Source: Scilla litardierei
Lineage: Eukaryota > Streptophyta > Magnoliopsida > Asparagales > Asparagaceae
Direction of reading: 5' to 3'
Assembly: GCA_030789695.1 (NCBI GenBank)
Contig: JAULAV010008620.1
Location: 1-64,000 of the forward strand
DNA: 64,000 bases
Shown one piece after another: positions 45,564 through 55,274 of this stretch (within the stretch, counting starts at the first letter, position 1; every line of letters starts with the position of its first letter). The position numbers and the translations under genes are program-made. The notes below the pieces were generated by a model. It did not search any database and was not told the origin of the DNA. It saw only the letters and a program-made list of their open reading frames with translations.

Positions 45564-46561
45564 GTATGATCATATTCATTTCAGTTGGCTACCTTTTGTT
45601 TAATTTTTTTTCATTTTAGATCATGATTATCACATCTCTTTGATGGATGCCAAAGCATTCAACCTCTTCCCCCTCTCATCCTACCACAACTATCTCTCCA
45701 GCAATGGCAAATGGCAAATGCATCACTGGCAGCAGTAGGTTGACAGAGACCTCTCTGTGTTCGTGACTGAACACTTTCAGCGATGAACAAAACTAGGATC
45801 TTCACTTGGGAAACTGCATTCTTCTTCACCTATCAACAAGATTGGATTTTTTTTCCTCCTTAACTAGAGCATATCTTTTAGTTTTTTTGCTCTATTTTGT
45901 TCTAATATTTGACTTTTACTTGTGGATAGTCTGTTTGTTCTGGAAGTAATGTTATAATTACTAGGATCTGCTTTATCCTCACATGTTTTGGGCAATGATT
46001 TATATGCTAAAATTTTAGGATCAGATTATTTAGAAATTTGGTGTGGCAAAAAAGTTCACTTCTTTTTCGATTTGGTTTGTGCTAAGCTTTTCTCACGATA
46101 TATTCTAGGATTCAAGTTGTTTTTTGCGATAGTAGATCTGATATCCAAAGTGGTAAAAAAGTTCACATCTTTTTCGATTCGGTTTGTGCTAAGCTTTTCT
46201 CGCGATATAGTCTAGGATTCAATTATTTTTTTGCGATATGGGAGCTGTTATCCAAAGTGTTGAGGATATCTCTGTATTGGATTTTAAATAAATCAACCGA
46301 AATGGTATGAAATTGTTAGAGAATTTTGAGTTATAAATTAAAATGGTATCTGGCATGTTGCAAAGGGGATGACCTCAATGTTTGTTAAAGGTAATAGTTG
46401 TTTGATTGTATTTGTTGAATTGTAAAGAGAAACTATCAGATTTTATATAATATTTAAAGAGAAACTACGAGATTTTCATAGCATTCTTTGACATATGACT
46501 TCGATTCCATATGGCAATTTGTCACCTAAGCTAACCTTTTGTTGCTTGATTTTCCTAATAG
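45564..46561 (+). other. Helitron interior between captured exons
   Basis: AT-rich with no identified protein. It contains a local duplication: the phrases GTTCAC(T/A)TCTTTTTCGATT and GTGCTAAGCTTTTCTC occur at about 46053-46095 and 46159-46203, a diverged 107-bp tandem repeat. It ends in TTTTCCTAATAG, the 3' splice site of the alpha-galactosidase exon. Confidence 0.4.
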
Positions 46562-46624
46562 CTGATGCATTGGGGATGGGATCAACTGGGCTTGCTGAGC
46601 TTGGATATTGCTATGTAAATATTG
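46562..46624 (+). pseudogene. Alpha-galactosidase (GH27) exon fragment
   Basis: A 63-bp segment between AATAG and GGTAATT splice sites reads (A)DALGMGSTGLAELGYCYVNI. Plant GH27 alpha-galactosidases have '[23 protein letters not shown]' near the N-terminus of the (beta/alpha)8 barrel. The exon ends in the split Asp codon (NI-G|AT) expected from that family. A small insertion (GMG for V) is the only visible change. One exon only, so non-functional. Confidence 0.65.
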
Positions 46625-47440
46625 GTAATTCCATTATCTTTTAAAGAACTTGCATTTCCGACGCAGGCTCCAGAAGTTGAGGGTAAGAGGATGAAGAAAT
46701 AAGAACTGTTGATTAGTTATCAGAAGTTTCATAAACCAATTTGAAAACACAAAACAAAGACATGTATTGTTATGATAGTCTTTTAAAAATAAATTCATGA
46801 AGAAGGTTAATAATAATGGAGCTTTTAAATTTTTGCGTTTACTTTCACTTTCCGCTAATGTTAATGATAATAGAACGTTAAGTGTAAAAATGAATTATCA
46901 CTAGGATGCTGCAGCGAGCCATCTTTAGAAGGCTAATCGTGAAGCTTCTGACATGGATTCCTTTTTGGGGTTGAAGCAGCTCATGAACATGATGATGTTG
47001 CTTAATGGTTTTTTCCTCCCCCCCCCCGCCCCGTGCATAGATGATGAAGACAGATTTCATGCCGCCCAACGTTGGTAGCATGATATACTATTATCAAGAT
47101 TTCAGATTTTTATCCATATCTATGTCTATCATCTTCTTTGATATACGACTCACTGGAGATCTTCAGGTTGGACTACAATTATGTGGTTCAAAGAACTGTT
47201 TTTTGTGTAGTTCTTAAAACTAAAATGTTGGTTTAATTTTGTGATGTTGGCCTTAACCACTGACAGGTATAACTTTTCCAATACAGAATTAGCTAGAGTG
47301 ATGCCCATGATCATGCTGGTGGAGAGATTCATCATGAACATTGCATCAGAAGCATGCTGAACACCAGTGTGATACCAGGGTGAACATAGACAAATTTTTG
47401 AGCAACCACAAATGAAAAATCTCTTGAACTAAATTCTCTC
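46625..47440 (+). other. Helitron interior, no recognised gene
   Basis: Contains a C8-9 homopolymer at about 47020 and several short frames. The segment 46900-47000 (HEH-like acidic text) and 47270-47370 look exon-like in composition, but I cannot assign them. Confidence 0.3.
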
Positions 47441-47449
47441 GGAAACTAA

Positions 47450-47910
47450 ATTTTGGGGAAAATGAATCTTGATGGAATTAAATTTTAGGGAGGAATTACA
47501 ATTTTTTGGGATAAACTATATACTAATTATTGCGCTTTAAATATTGTTGTTCGTTTAAACTTAGAAGATCGAATATTTTGAGGAAGGAATATTTTAAAAT
47601 AACGGGAACCTAAATTTTGGGAGTATTAAATTTTTTGGATGAACTAAATAACAATTATTATGCTTTAATTATTATTCTTTTAAAATTAGGAGATCCAGTA
47701 TTTTGAGGAGAGTAATATTTTAAATGAACTGTGCCCCAAGGGCACATGTTTCATTTTGAGGGAACAATATTTTTTCGGGGTAACTAAAGTTTTTGAGAGA
47801 ACTAAATTCTTTGGTGGAAACTAAATTTTTGTGTTTTACTTATTGTTCATTTAAAATTAGGATATCTATGATTTTGAGGGGAAATATTTTTTATGAACTG
47901 TAAATCTTTG
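47450..47910 (+). repeat. Subterminal tandem repeats near the Helitron 3' end
   Basis: Three diverged copies, spaced about 125 and 172 bp, of a unit with TTTAAAATTAGGAGATC, TATTTTGAGG and AATATTTTAAATGAACTGT. Each copy closes with a version of the TTAAATGAAC-TGTGCCC text that also precedes the terminal hairpin. The middle copy keeps a full hairpin (TGTGCCCCAAGGGCACA, 47727-47743). Confidence 0.75.
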
Positions 47911-47999
47911 TCCCCAAAAAAATCTTTATGGTAAAAAAATTTAGTGGCGCCTTCGACGAGGGCGAGGGTACCGCCCGCGCAATTTTTTACGCTAATTTG

Positions 48000-48190
48000 G
48001 TGTTTCGCGGCGAAGGCGCCCGCGCCTAATTTGTTGTCGTACCTAATTTGTTGTTCTACGTTGATTTTGTTGTTTCGCGCCGAAGGGCCTACGCCGAATT
48101 TGTTGTTCTGCGTCGAAGGGGCCCGCGCCGAATTTGTTGTTCTGCGTCGAAGGCGCCAGTGTCGCTAAATATTTTTACGTTAATTTGTTG
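48000..48190 (+). repeat. GC-rich 40-bp tandem repeats near the Helitron 3' end
   Basis: Four to five copies of a 36-43 bp unit containing CGAATTTGTTGTTCTGCGTC and GAAGGGGCCCGCGC. They fall between the subterminal repeats and the terminal hairpin. Confidence 0.85.
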
Positions 48191-48254
48191 TTCCACGTAA
48201 TTTTGGCTGTGAAAAATAATTTTTGGGGAACAAAGATTTCGCCGGTAAAAATCT

Positions 48255-48290
48255 TAAATGAACCGTGCCCGCGGGCACGGGTTATGACTA

Positions 48291-48291
<1 letters not shown>
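48255..48291 (+). other. Helitron 3' terminus: hairpin plus CTAG
   Basis: CCGTGCCCGCGGGCACGG is an 18-bp perfect palindrome able to form a GC-rich stem. It is followed by GTTATGA and CTAG, then T of the flanking TA tract. Hairpin, 8-bp spacing, CTRR end and insertion before T are all the Helitron hallmarks. Confidence 0.8.

Positions 48292-48376
<85 letters not shown>
48292..48376 (+). repeat. (TA)n microsatellite, 85 bp
   Basis: Perfect TA run flanking the Helitron 3' end. Translations give poly(Ile-Tyr) frames with no meaning. Confidence 0.98.
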
Positions 48377-48380
<4 letters not shown>

Positions 48381-48384
48381 ATAA

Positions 48385-48534
48385 TGGGTATCATACGCCA
48401 TATGAGACCTTGCCTCATATTCCCTCTCACATAAAGCAACCAAGTACAACCAAGTACAAGCCCATGGGCTTGTACTTGGTTGCTTTATGTGAGAGGGAAT
48501 ATGAGGCAAGGTCTCATATGGCGTATGATACCCA
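48385..48534. repeat. 150-bp near-perfect palindrome
   Basis: Arms of about 70 bp pair almost perfectly, from TGGGTATCATACGCCATATG at the left to its complement ending at 48534, around a GCCCATGGGC centre at 48460. The left arm has one extra 10-bp CCAAGTACAA copy. TA-rich flanks on both sides fit a foldback MITE with a TA target. The near-identity of the arms implies recent formation or gene conversion. Confidence 0.9.
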
Positions 48535-48553
48535 TATATATATATATATATAT
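48535..48553 (+). repeat. (TA)n tract
   Basis: Short TA run separating the palindrome from the next foldback element. Confidence 0.95.
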
Positions 48554-48957
48554 GGAAAAAGGGGATCTAAGGTGCCTCCTTAGATGGAAATCTAAGGAGG
48601 CGCCCCCATTTCCCCCCATCTCCTACAAGTTTTTTTGAAATGTTTTTTCATGGGGTTGTTGTTCACATCATGGATGTTCAACATACCAAATTTCAAGAGA
48701 TTCCAATACTTTTTGAGCCCCCATCTACCCATTACAACTTCAACGGTCTGAAAACGTGCTGAAAAACCCACGAAGTTGCAAGGAGTAGATGGAGGCTCAA
48801 AAAGTATTGGAATCCCTTGAAATTTGGTATGTTGATCATCCATGAGGTGAACAACAAACCCATGAAAAAACATTTCAAAAAAATGTGTGAGATGGGGGAA
48901 AATGGGGGCGCCTCCTTAGATTGAATCTAAGGAGGCACCTTAGGATCCCTTTACCCT
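48554..48957. mobile_element. Foldback MITE with 180-bp arms
   Basis: Left arm starts GGAAAAAGGGGATCTAAGGT. The right arm ends with a CACCTTAGGATCCCTTTACC block. Arms pair over about 180 bp around a centre near 48750. Each arm's tip contains its own small hairpin (CCTCCTTAGAT...ATCTAAGGAGG). (TA)n tracts on both sides suggest insertion into a TA microsatellite. Superfamily not assigned. Confidence 0.85.

Positions 48958-48988
<31 letters not shown>
48958..48988 (+). repeat. (TA)n tract
   Basis: Right-hand TA flank of the foldback element. Confidence 0.95.
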
Positions 48989-48992
<4 letters not shown>

Positions 48993-49099
48993 CAAGCCTT
49001 CATCCATGTCTCCAAAAAAACAATTGATCGGTACCAAAGGAACTTTTGAAAAGAAACTTTCGAAAAATTTGTGGGGGCACTTACTGTATAGCTGTCAAC

Positions 49100-49351
49100 C
49101 AGCTCATTGATCCGTAGCAAAGCAAAATGATTGATCGGGACAAAATGAATTGTCACTTCAATTTTTTTAGCTGCCAGGTAATTGATCCGCGGCAAAACGA
49201 ATTGCCCAATCAAAACATAGCACTATATCCTATTAAAAGCCATCTGCTCCCTTTCAATTCCTTCCACCAAAGTCTCTTGCTCTCTCTATCCTCCGCCCTC
49301 TCTCGATTTTTTGTAATACTCAAATTTGCCAAACCCTAATTCTCAGTCTTC
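49100..49351 (+). promoter_or_regulatory. Histone-type promoter and leader
   Basis: GATCCGCG at 49184-49191 is the reverse complement of the CGCGGATC octamer characteristic of plant histone promoters. A partial copy (GATCCGTA) lies at 49109. CCAAT at 49206-49210 and a TATA-like ACTATATCCTA at 49222 follow. A CT-rich leader with CTCTCTATCCTCCGCCCTCT and AAACCCTAATTCTC then precedes the ATG at 49352. Confidence 0.65.
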
Positions 49352-49618
49352 ATGGAGCCCAAGGCCGAGAAGAAGCCCTCAGAGAAGAAGATGGTGGCTA
49401 CCGAGAACCCGAAGGTAGAGCCCAAGGAGAAGCCATCGAAGGCCGAGAAGACTCCTGTCGATATGAAGCCCAAGACCGAGAAGCGACTGGCATTGAGGGA
49501 CAAGAACAAGAAGAAATCATTGCATTCTTTCTCAGTTTTGGCGATTGTAGTTGTTACAAAGGGTTTTCGAAATTTTTACTGGCACTTCATATTTTGTTCA
49601 AGTTTCCTTCCATGTTAA
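49352..49618 (+). pseudogene. Histone H2B N-terminal tail, truncated gene
   Basis: MEPKAEKKPSEKKMVATENP then KAEKTPVDMKPKTEKRLALR and DKNKKKS match the Lys/Ala/Pro/Glu-rich tail of plant H2B (MAPKAEKKPAEKK... KKKKKS). GC-rich codon use, unlike the surroundings, also fits a histone. The histone fold should follow as VETYKIYIFKVLKQVHPD. Instead the frame reads LHSFSVLAIVVVTKGFRN in AT-rich sequence and stops at 49618. All of the DNA-wrapping, H2A-contacting fold is missing, so any product would be a tail plus about 30 hydrophobic residues. Probably a truncated or captured gene copy with its own promoter. Confidence 0.8.
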
Positions 49619-50322
49619 TTTAATCTCTATTCATCGAAGAATTAACCACTGCAACCTTTCTCAAATTAATCTTTTGATGGGATTAACATTTGCTCTTTTT
49701 GAATAATTTTGTATTTGTTTGTTAACATTTTCATGTTTTGCAGTTTATTTTGTAGCAAGAGTGGTTTGAATATTTTGCAGAATTAACTGCCTTGGGACAT
49801 TGGGGCAAAAGAAAATGTTTTGCAGAATTAATTATGTTTCTTTTTGAATTAACAAAGGACATTGGAGAAAAATAAAATAACTTACCTGATGCTCTATTCT
49901 AAGAACTTTCAAAATTTTCATTGTTTTTGTTCACTGAAGAATTAACTGACGCAGTTTGCCTGTGTTTATGTGATAACTTTTGCAATGGGGTCAAAACTAG
50001 ATTAATTAAAAATTTTACTTTCAAGAAAAGAGAATAATTGTAAAAATCATAGTTTAACTGATACTGGGAATATAAAATTAGAATATATGTTGGCATGGTT
50101 TCATATTTAAACTATTTGATGATTATATCATTATTAAGAAAACTTATCAAGAAAGGATAAGGAAGAATTAGCAGCAATAAGGGTAAAATAAATCTTGAAA
50201 ATAATAACATAGAAGATGAGAGTCATATGAACAAACTTGCTTTAATTTGAGACTTGATGTTTATTTTGTTATTGTTATTGGAGGCTAACATTAAAAAGTA
50301 ATAATTGAGGTGCAATAAGAAG
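49619..50322 (+). other. AT-rich spacer, nothing recognised
   Basis: No coding or RNA signal. Includes a GTTTTGCAG acceptor-like site (49735-49743) and an imperfect local repeat of GCAGAATTAA phrases at 49778-49832. Confidence 0.4.
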
Positions 50323-51329
50323 AGAGTGATAAGCTCAAAACAAAGATGGTTCACTGGCCTGACAAATGCAAATAGCTAACCAACATTATAGGAAAGTGAC
50401 CTGCTACTTGACCACTTGCTCAACCACGAACATGAGTTTAACAATCCACACAACAACACACTTGGGTTGAAGCACGAATTGGGGGCTTTTGCGAATTTGG
50501 ATCTCCAATCTTAAAAGAAAGATTGACAAGGCAAGGTTTCACAAGAGCTAAAGAAGATATAAAAACTCTCACAATTTGTGAAGAACACTCAATTCTGAAT
50601 TGATAATCTGATTGATTCATGCTTGTTACAAAAGGATTACATGCTCTATTTATAGGTAGAGCTTGGAAGCTAAAAAGACTCTCTAATTAAGGACAACTAA
50701 TGGATTTTTGGTAGCCCATGAGTCATCATAATGACCTGTAATAAGTAAAAGACATAAATGTGACCTAGGGAAGACGAAAAGACAACATGAAATTATGAGC
50801 CTAATGCCATGCAAGAAAATTACATTTATAATTCATAAGTTTATGCTTCTTGGATCTAGATCTCCCCAATGAATTCAGATTTAAAAGTCGTTGCACTTGA
50901 CTCTTCAGCTTCCCAATGAATTCAGATTTAGCTTCCCCATGAATTCAAATTTAATGGTGGTTATTGCACTTGACTCTTTAGCTTCCCCCATGAATTCAGA
51001 TTTATTGGATGCAAATGACTCTTGATCTTCCCCCTTGAATTCTGATTTATTGTTGCACAGGACTTTTGATCTTTCCCCATGAATGCATTCAGATTTATGG
51101 CCACATGACTCTTGATCTTCCCCATGAATGCATTTAGAATTATGGCATTAATTTCTTGGGCTTGGATTAGCAAGACTACGGCCTCTTTGTGGACACAACT
51201 TTCTTAGGCAAGCAATGCTTCTACTTGTGCTCCAATTGCATTTTGCATTCTTTTTAGCATTCCTCTTGTTATTGGTCCTTCACTTAGAATTAGGTCTTCA
51301 TTTTGTAAGTTATTGGGCAGGTCACATCA
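50323..51329 (+). mobile_element. LTR copy, 5'-truncated, right end TCACATCA
   Basis: About 93-95% identical to 58228-59259 but missing the first 113 bp. Includes the TATA-like CTATTTATAGG at 50651 and the 45-50 bp internal repeats at about 50865-51140. Its right flank (TCCATTTTCAA and inverted satellite) is the same as that of the full copy at 59260, so the two are copies of one insertion event. Confidence 0.8.
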
Positions 51330-52020
51330 TCCATTTTCAAATAAAAAAGAGAAGATACACGTAGGCTATAAAAATCATCATTTATTTAAAAGATTCATAT
51401 CCTTAATTAACTGTATAAAATAGCACCGAGCTTAGAAAAATCCGCAAAAATGTCCATATCGGTAAATTGAAAAATAAAAGAAGATAGCACCGAGCTTAAT
51501 TAACCATTGGAAACAGCAGATTACCATCTTCAATTGAAAAATAAAAGAAGAAAAACGTAGGATATAAAAATCATATCGGTAAATTAAAAAATTCATATCT
51601 TCCATAAAATGTAGAAAATAGCACCGAGCTTCGAAAAATCCGCAAAAATTTCCGTTGGAACCGAAAGATCCATCTTCAATTGAGAAATAAGAGTAGCCAT
51701 AATTAGGCCAAAATTCATATCTTTAATAAAAATATCCATATCTTCAGGAAAATTTAGAAAATAGCCTAAGGACAGAATAATCTACAAAGATGTCCGTAGG
51801 AACTGGGAGATCCCAATCTTCAACTGAAAAATAGGAGAGGACAAATTTAGGCTAAAAATCATCTCATTTAACAAAAAGATCCATAACTTCCAGAAAATGT
51901 TGGAAATAGACTCGAGCTCAGAAAAATCCGCAAAAATATCCGTTGAAACCGGGAAATCGCCATCTTTAACTGCAAAAAAATAAGGGAAGTCAAAATTAGG
52001 CTAACATCATATCATTTAAT
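51330..52020 (-). repeat. 149-bp satellite array, inverted orientation
   Basis: About 4.5 inverted monomers. The first shows an unusual ATTAACTGTATAAAATAGCA text shared with 59338-59358, confirming duplication together with the LTR. An internal rearrangement lies at 51455-51500. Ends at CATTTAATAAAA before Ty3 sequence. Confidence 0.9.
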
Positions 52021-53853
52021 AAAAAAACGAGTCGGGCGGGGTGCGCGGCTTGCGCCTCGCGCAGGGCTCCTAGCTCGTTCTAGAGGTCGCCCCTCTCCCG
52101 ACGGAACTCTTCTTCCGCCTCCTTGGGGCGACTGCCGAGAATCGGCCAGCGCCCCCTGCAGGTCCAGCACCTCAGCGGTGAGCTCATCGACCCGATGCCG
52201 TAGGAGCTGAGCCTCTATGCGGGCTTCCTCGGCCGCCACCTCGGCCGCTCCAGCCTTCAAGCGCTCCCGCGCCAGAGACTCCTCGAGGTTGGACACCTGG
52301 ACCGCCCGGCGCTGCGCCTCGACAGCCATCGCAGTGGCCTGCAAGATGAAAAAGTTGAGCTAGAGGAATTGAAAGAAAGGTTTGAAAGAAGCAGAGTGAC
52401 CAACCTGTTGAAGCTGTTAGACTAGAGAGCCCATCAGCTGGTCAGAGGGCGCCCTCTCCAGGAGACAGAAGTCCTGCGAAAGGACGGAGCTCTGTGCTAG
52501 CTGGGTGGCCACGACCCGGTCGACAATACCGAGTCCCAGAGTATGACCTCGAGGCCCACCGGGAGGTTCACCAGTACGCCACCTGCCCCTGCGAAGGACG
52601 GCTCGACCGAGTCAACAGGTGTGGCCACCAGGGTCAGCGGAAGGGTCTTACCCGAGGCGACCGACACCCCGGGAGCCACAGAAGGGTGGACTTCCCCGGT
52701 CTCCCTCTTTCTCTTCTTCTCATTAGGCCCCATAGACTTTGAAGGGGAAGCGTTTCTGCCCCACGCCGTGACCGCCCAAGGGCACGCGAGGTGCCAGGCC
52801 GCCCCCCCCGTTGCCTCCCTCGGTATAGACGGATCGAGGAGGTTCGACGGCTGAGACCTCCGCCACGAGCTGATCCATCACGACCGGGGCAGGCAGCATG
52901 ACCGCGACCGTGGGCTCCAGCCCTCCCACCACTGGTTTGGCCTGACGCACCTCCTCCTCCGCCGTATGGCGGGGTGCCTCGCTCAAAGGGTTCCCTCAGT
53001 TTCTGCTCGCTTCCCAGCGGATGAGCTCGTCGGCATTGCGGGTGAATTCACAGCCCGACATCTCTGCAGAAGGAAAGAAGATCAGGGTAAGCAAGAGGGA
53101 AAGTGAAAATAAAAAGGAGTGCCTACCAGGGGACCACATGATAATCTTAAGAAGCAAGTCATCTAGTAGAGGCCAGACCGACCTCTCCTCGGGAGGCAGA
53201 GATGACAAAAGTCGAACAGCGGCCTGATCGGCCTTGGAGAGGGTCAACGTCAAGTCATATTGACATAACCCTCCCCAACTTGTAAGGATATCGGTGTCCC
53301 TAGGGAAAACAATAAAAACAAAGCTCGAGCTCCAGTTCCCCACCCAGCGGGGCAGACCGAGCAAGCACTCCCTCCCCGCGCGGGCTCGGAGGTACTGCCA
53401 CGACCCCCGGCCGATCGTCTGGACCCAAAAATAGTGGAAGAGAAGGGGAAGGGACGGCTCCAAGCCATGGACGCGGTAGATTATGATGAACCCAGCCAAC
53501 ACTGTGATCGAGTACGGGGTCAGCTGGCACAGTGCCACCATTAAGAACTCCATGACCTGGATGATGAACGGATGAAGGGGGAAGTGGAGTCCCAGGTGAA
53601 ACATCTCGACATAAACACCAACCTCCCTGCTCCGTGGAAAACAAATCCGTTCGTCGCTAAAAGGGATCCGGACGTCATACGGGTGGCACAGATACTTCTC
53701 CCGGATCTCCTTAAACTTCGAGAAGGGGGCCATGGACGATGACCCGAGGATCACCGGGGGAACGTCGAACCTCTCAGTAGCCCAAGCCACGTCATCGCCG
53801 ACAGGGTCCACAAAGAGCAAACCCTTCCCCTTGTCCTGAACAGGGCATGTCAC
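52012..53853 (-). pseudogene. Antisense ORF: plant 'putative gypsy type transposon' protein, with introns
   Basis: Start at 53853. Residues 80-170 contain PLHPFIIQVMEFLMVALCQL, TPYSITVLAGFIIIYRVHGL and EPSLPLLFHYFW, matching the Transposase_28 (PF04195) domain. This domain is found in ORFs carried by large plant gypsy elements; its function is unknown. Two introns are likely: 53064-53126 (GTAGGC...TTCTGCAG, 63 bp, pyrimidine-rich) and 52339-52404 (GTTGGT...ATCTTGCAG, 66 bp). After intron 2 comes an Ala/Glu/Arg-rich coiled coil (NLEESLARERLKAGAAEVAA, LLRHRVDELTAEVLDLQGAL). A TGA at 52996-52998 and a frameshift near 52730 break the middle exon, and the 3' end is cut at the satellite border. Confidence 0.75.
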
Positions 53854-54339
53854 CGAGGGGACGTCGGCCCTCGAAGACGGGGGGTCGCCGGACCTGGGCG
53901 CCGGTAGGTCCCACGACCCCGGCGTGGAACCACCTATTCAAAGCGCAGCCATGGGACGAATCGAGTGGGACAGAGGAAGAAGGTTACCTTAGAAAGAATC
54001 CGAAGAAAGAATCCGAAGGAAGAAAGGCGGAGGAGGGTTTGAAGGAGCTTGCAAGACAAGAATCAGGAGGAAAGGCGCTAAAGAATCGAAACTCGGGAGG
54101 TCGACGTTCTTATATGGAAGGCAATCTCAAAACCCAGACCGTCCGAAGAGGAACATGTGGCAGCATCTGGAGGCCGACGGTGCTTCAAATCCCGCACCGA
54201 GAGAAGTTCAAACGAGCCGCATCATGATGGTCTCCATTTAATGGATTTTCCTCGACTGACGCGCCTGTCAAAATCCACAAGAGTCACATCGCCCGAACCG
54301 AACCGGCAGAATCCGAACGACTCAGACGATGGGGGCAAT
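52021..54339 (+). mobile_element. 3' internal region of a Ty3/gypsy element
   Basis: GC-rich internal sequence ending in a polypurine tract (GATGGGGGCAAT at 54328-54339) immediately before the LTR at 54340. It carries a long antisense gene. gag-pol and the 5' LTR are absent: the left edge cuts into the antisense gene's 3' end and meets satellite at 52020. The 53850-54330 part between the antisense start and the LTR is non-coding. Confidence 0.75.
54328..54339 (+). promoter_or_regulatory. Polypurine tract
   Basis: GATGGGGGCAAT directly upstream of the LTR start TGATACGACT. This is the expected plus-strand primer site of an LTR retrotransposon and fixes the element's orientation as +. Confidence 0.7.
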
Positions 54340-55274
54340 TGATACGACTATTTTGGAGAAGCCCTAGAGCAAGAGGCCCAAGCCCAAGCCAAGGGCGTGA
54401 AGCCCACGAATGAGATTTGGCCCATCCGACGAGGCCCACGAAAGGACTCGAAGTCGGACCGGCCGCAACCCGAAGTGTGCACGATTGGCTCGCGCTCGCA
54501 GGAGATAACCGTTCCCCTAAAAGCGCAGCACCTTAATGACCATTACGGAGCCCATTAATCGAGTCCCTCACGACGCACGCAGGCACCTCGACGGAGGCGG
54601 ATCGTGGGGGCATAAGTGGAGAGCAGCCAGGGGATGTGGATTGGGGGTAATCGTGGGCCAAACCATATAAAGGGACTACAGAGGCAACCGAGAAAGGGAT
54701 CAAATCCCCGATACCAACAACGGAGGTATTCCATTAACGGACCTTGCTTTTCGCCATTATATTCCCTCCCATAGCTCGGTCTGAGGATACGTGTGCCGGC
54801 CTCCTTTCGAGCCGTACCGATCCCGACGAGCATCATTCAGATCCGTACTGACTTAGGCATCAGAGGGGACTTGGCCGAAACCAAGGTCCGGTCCCCCTGA
54901 CGAGTTTCTTCGTTTGTCCAAGCGGAACCGAGGCGCCGAGGCTACACCTCAACGCGGAACGAGCCCGCTCGCCATCAACGAGTGCCAACCTCAACTGAGA
55001 CCAAGTGATAATCAGGGCGCCGAGGCTACCCCTCGGCACTTGATTGGCCGAGGCCGAGTGCTCACCTAGGTGCCGAGGCTACCCCTCCGCACCCCATAGA
55101 CCGAGGCTCTAGACAATCCAAGAGACCCGCTTCTCGAGCCGATGAGGTGCTCCGCTCGACCGCCATCGAAAACACGCATGTTCGGAGGAACCAAGGGATT
55201 CCAACCGACCCCTTGACCACGTTGACCGACAAGTCGCCGGTCAACGATTCTGTGGTGAGAAAAACTTGTAAACA
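54340..55274 (+). mobile_element. Ty3/gypsy 3' LTR, 935 bp
   Basis: TGATACGACTATTTTGGAGA to AACTTGTAAACA. It is a close relative of 62129-63077 (about 94-95% identical by eye). ATATAAAGGGAC at 54666 is a TATA-like box. GC-rich phrases CGCCGAGGCTACACCTC and GCCGAGGCTACCCCTC recur at 54930, 55020 and 55075. Satellite resumes at ATAAAGATTCAT. Confidence 0.85.
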
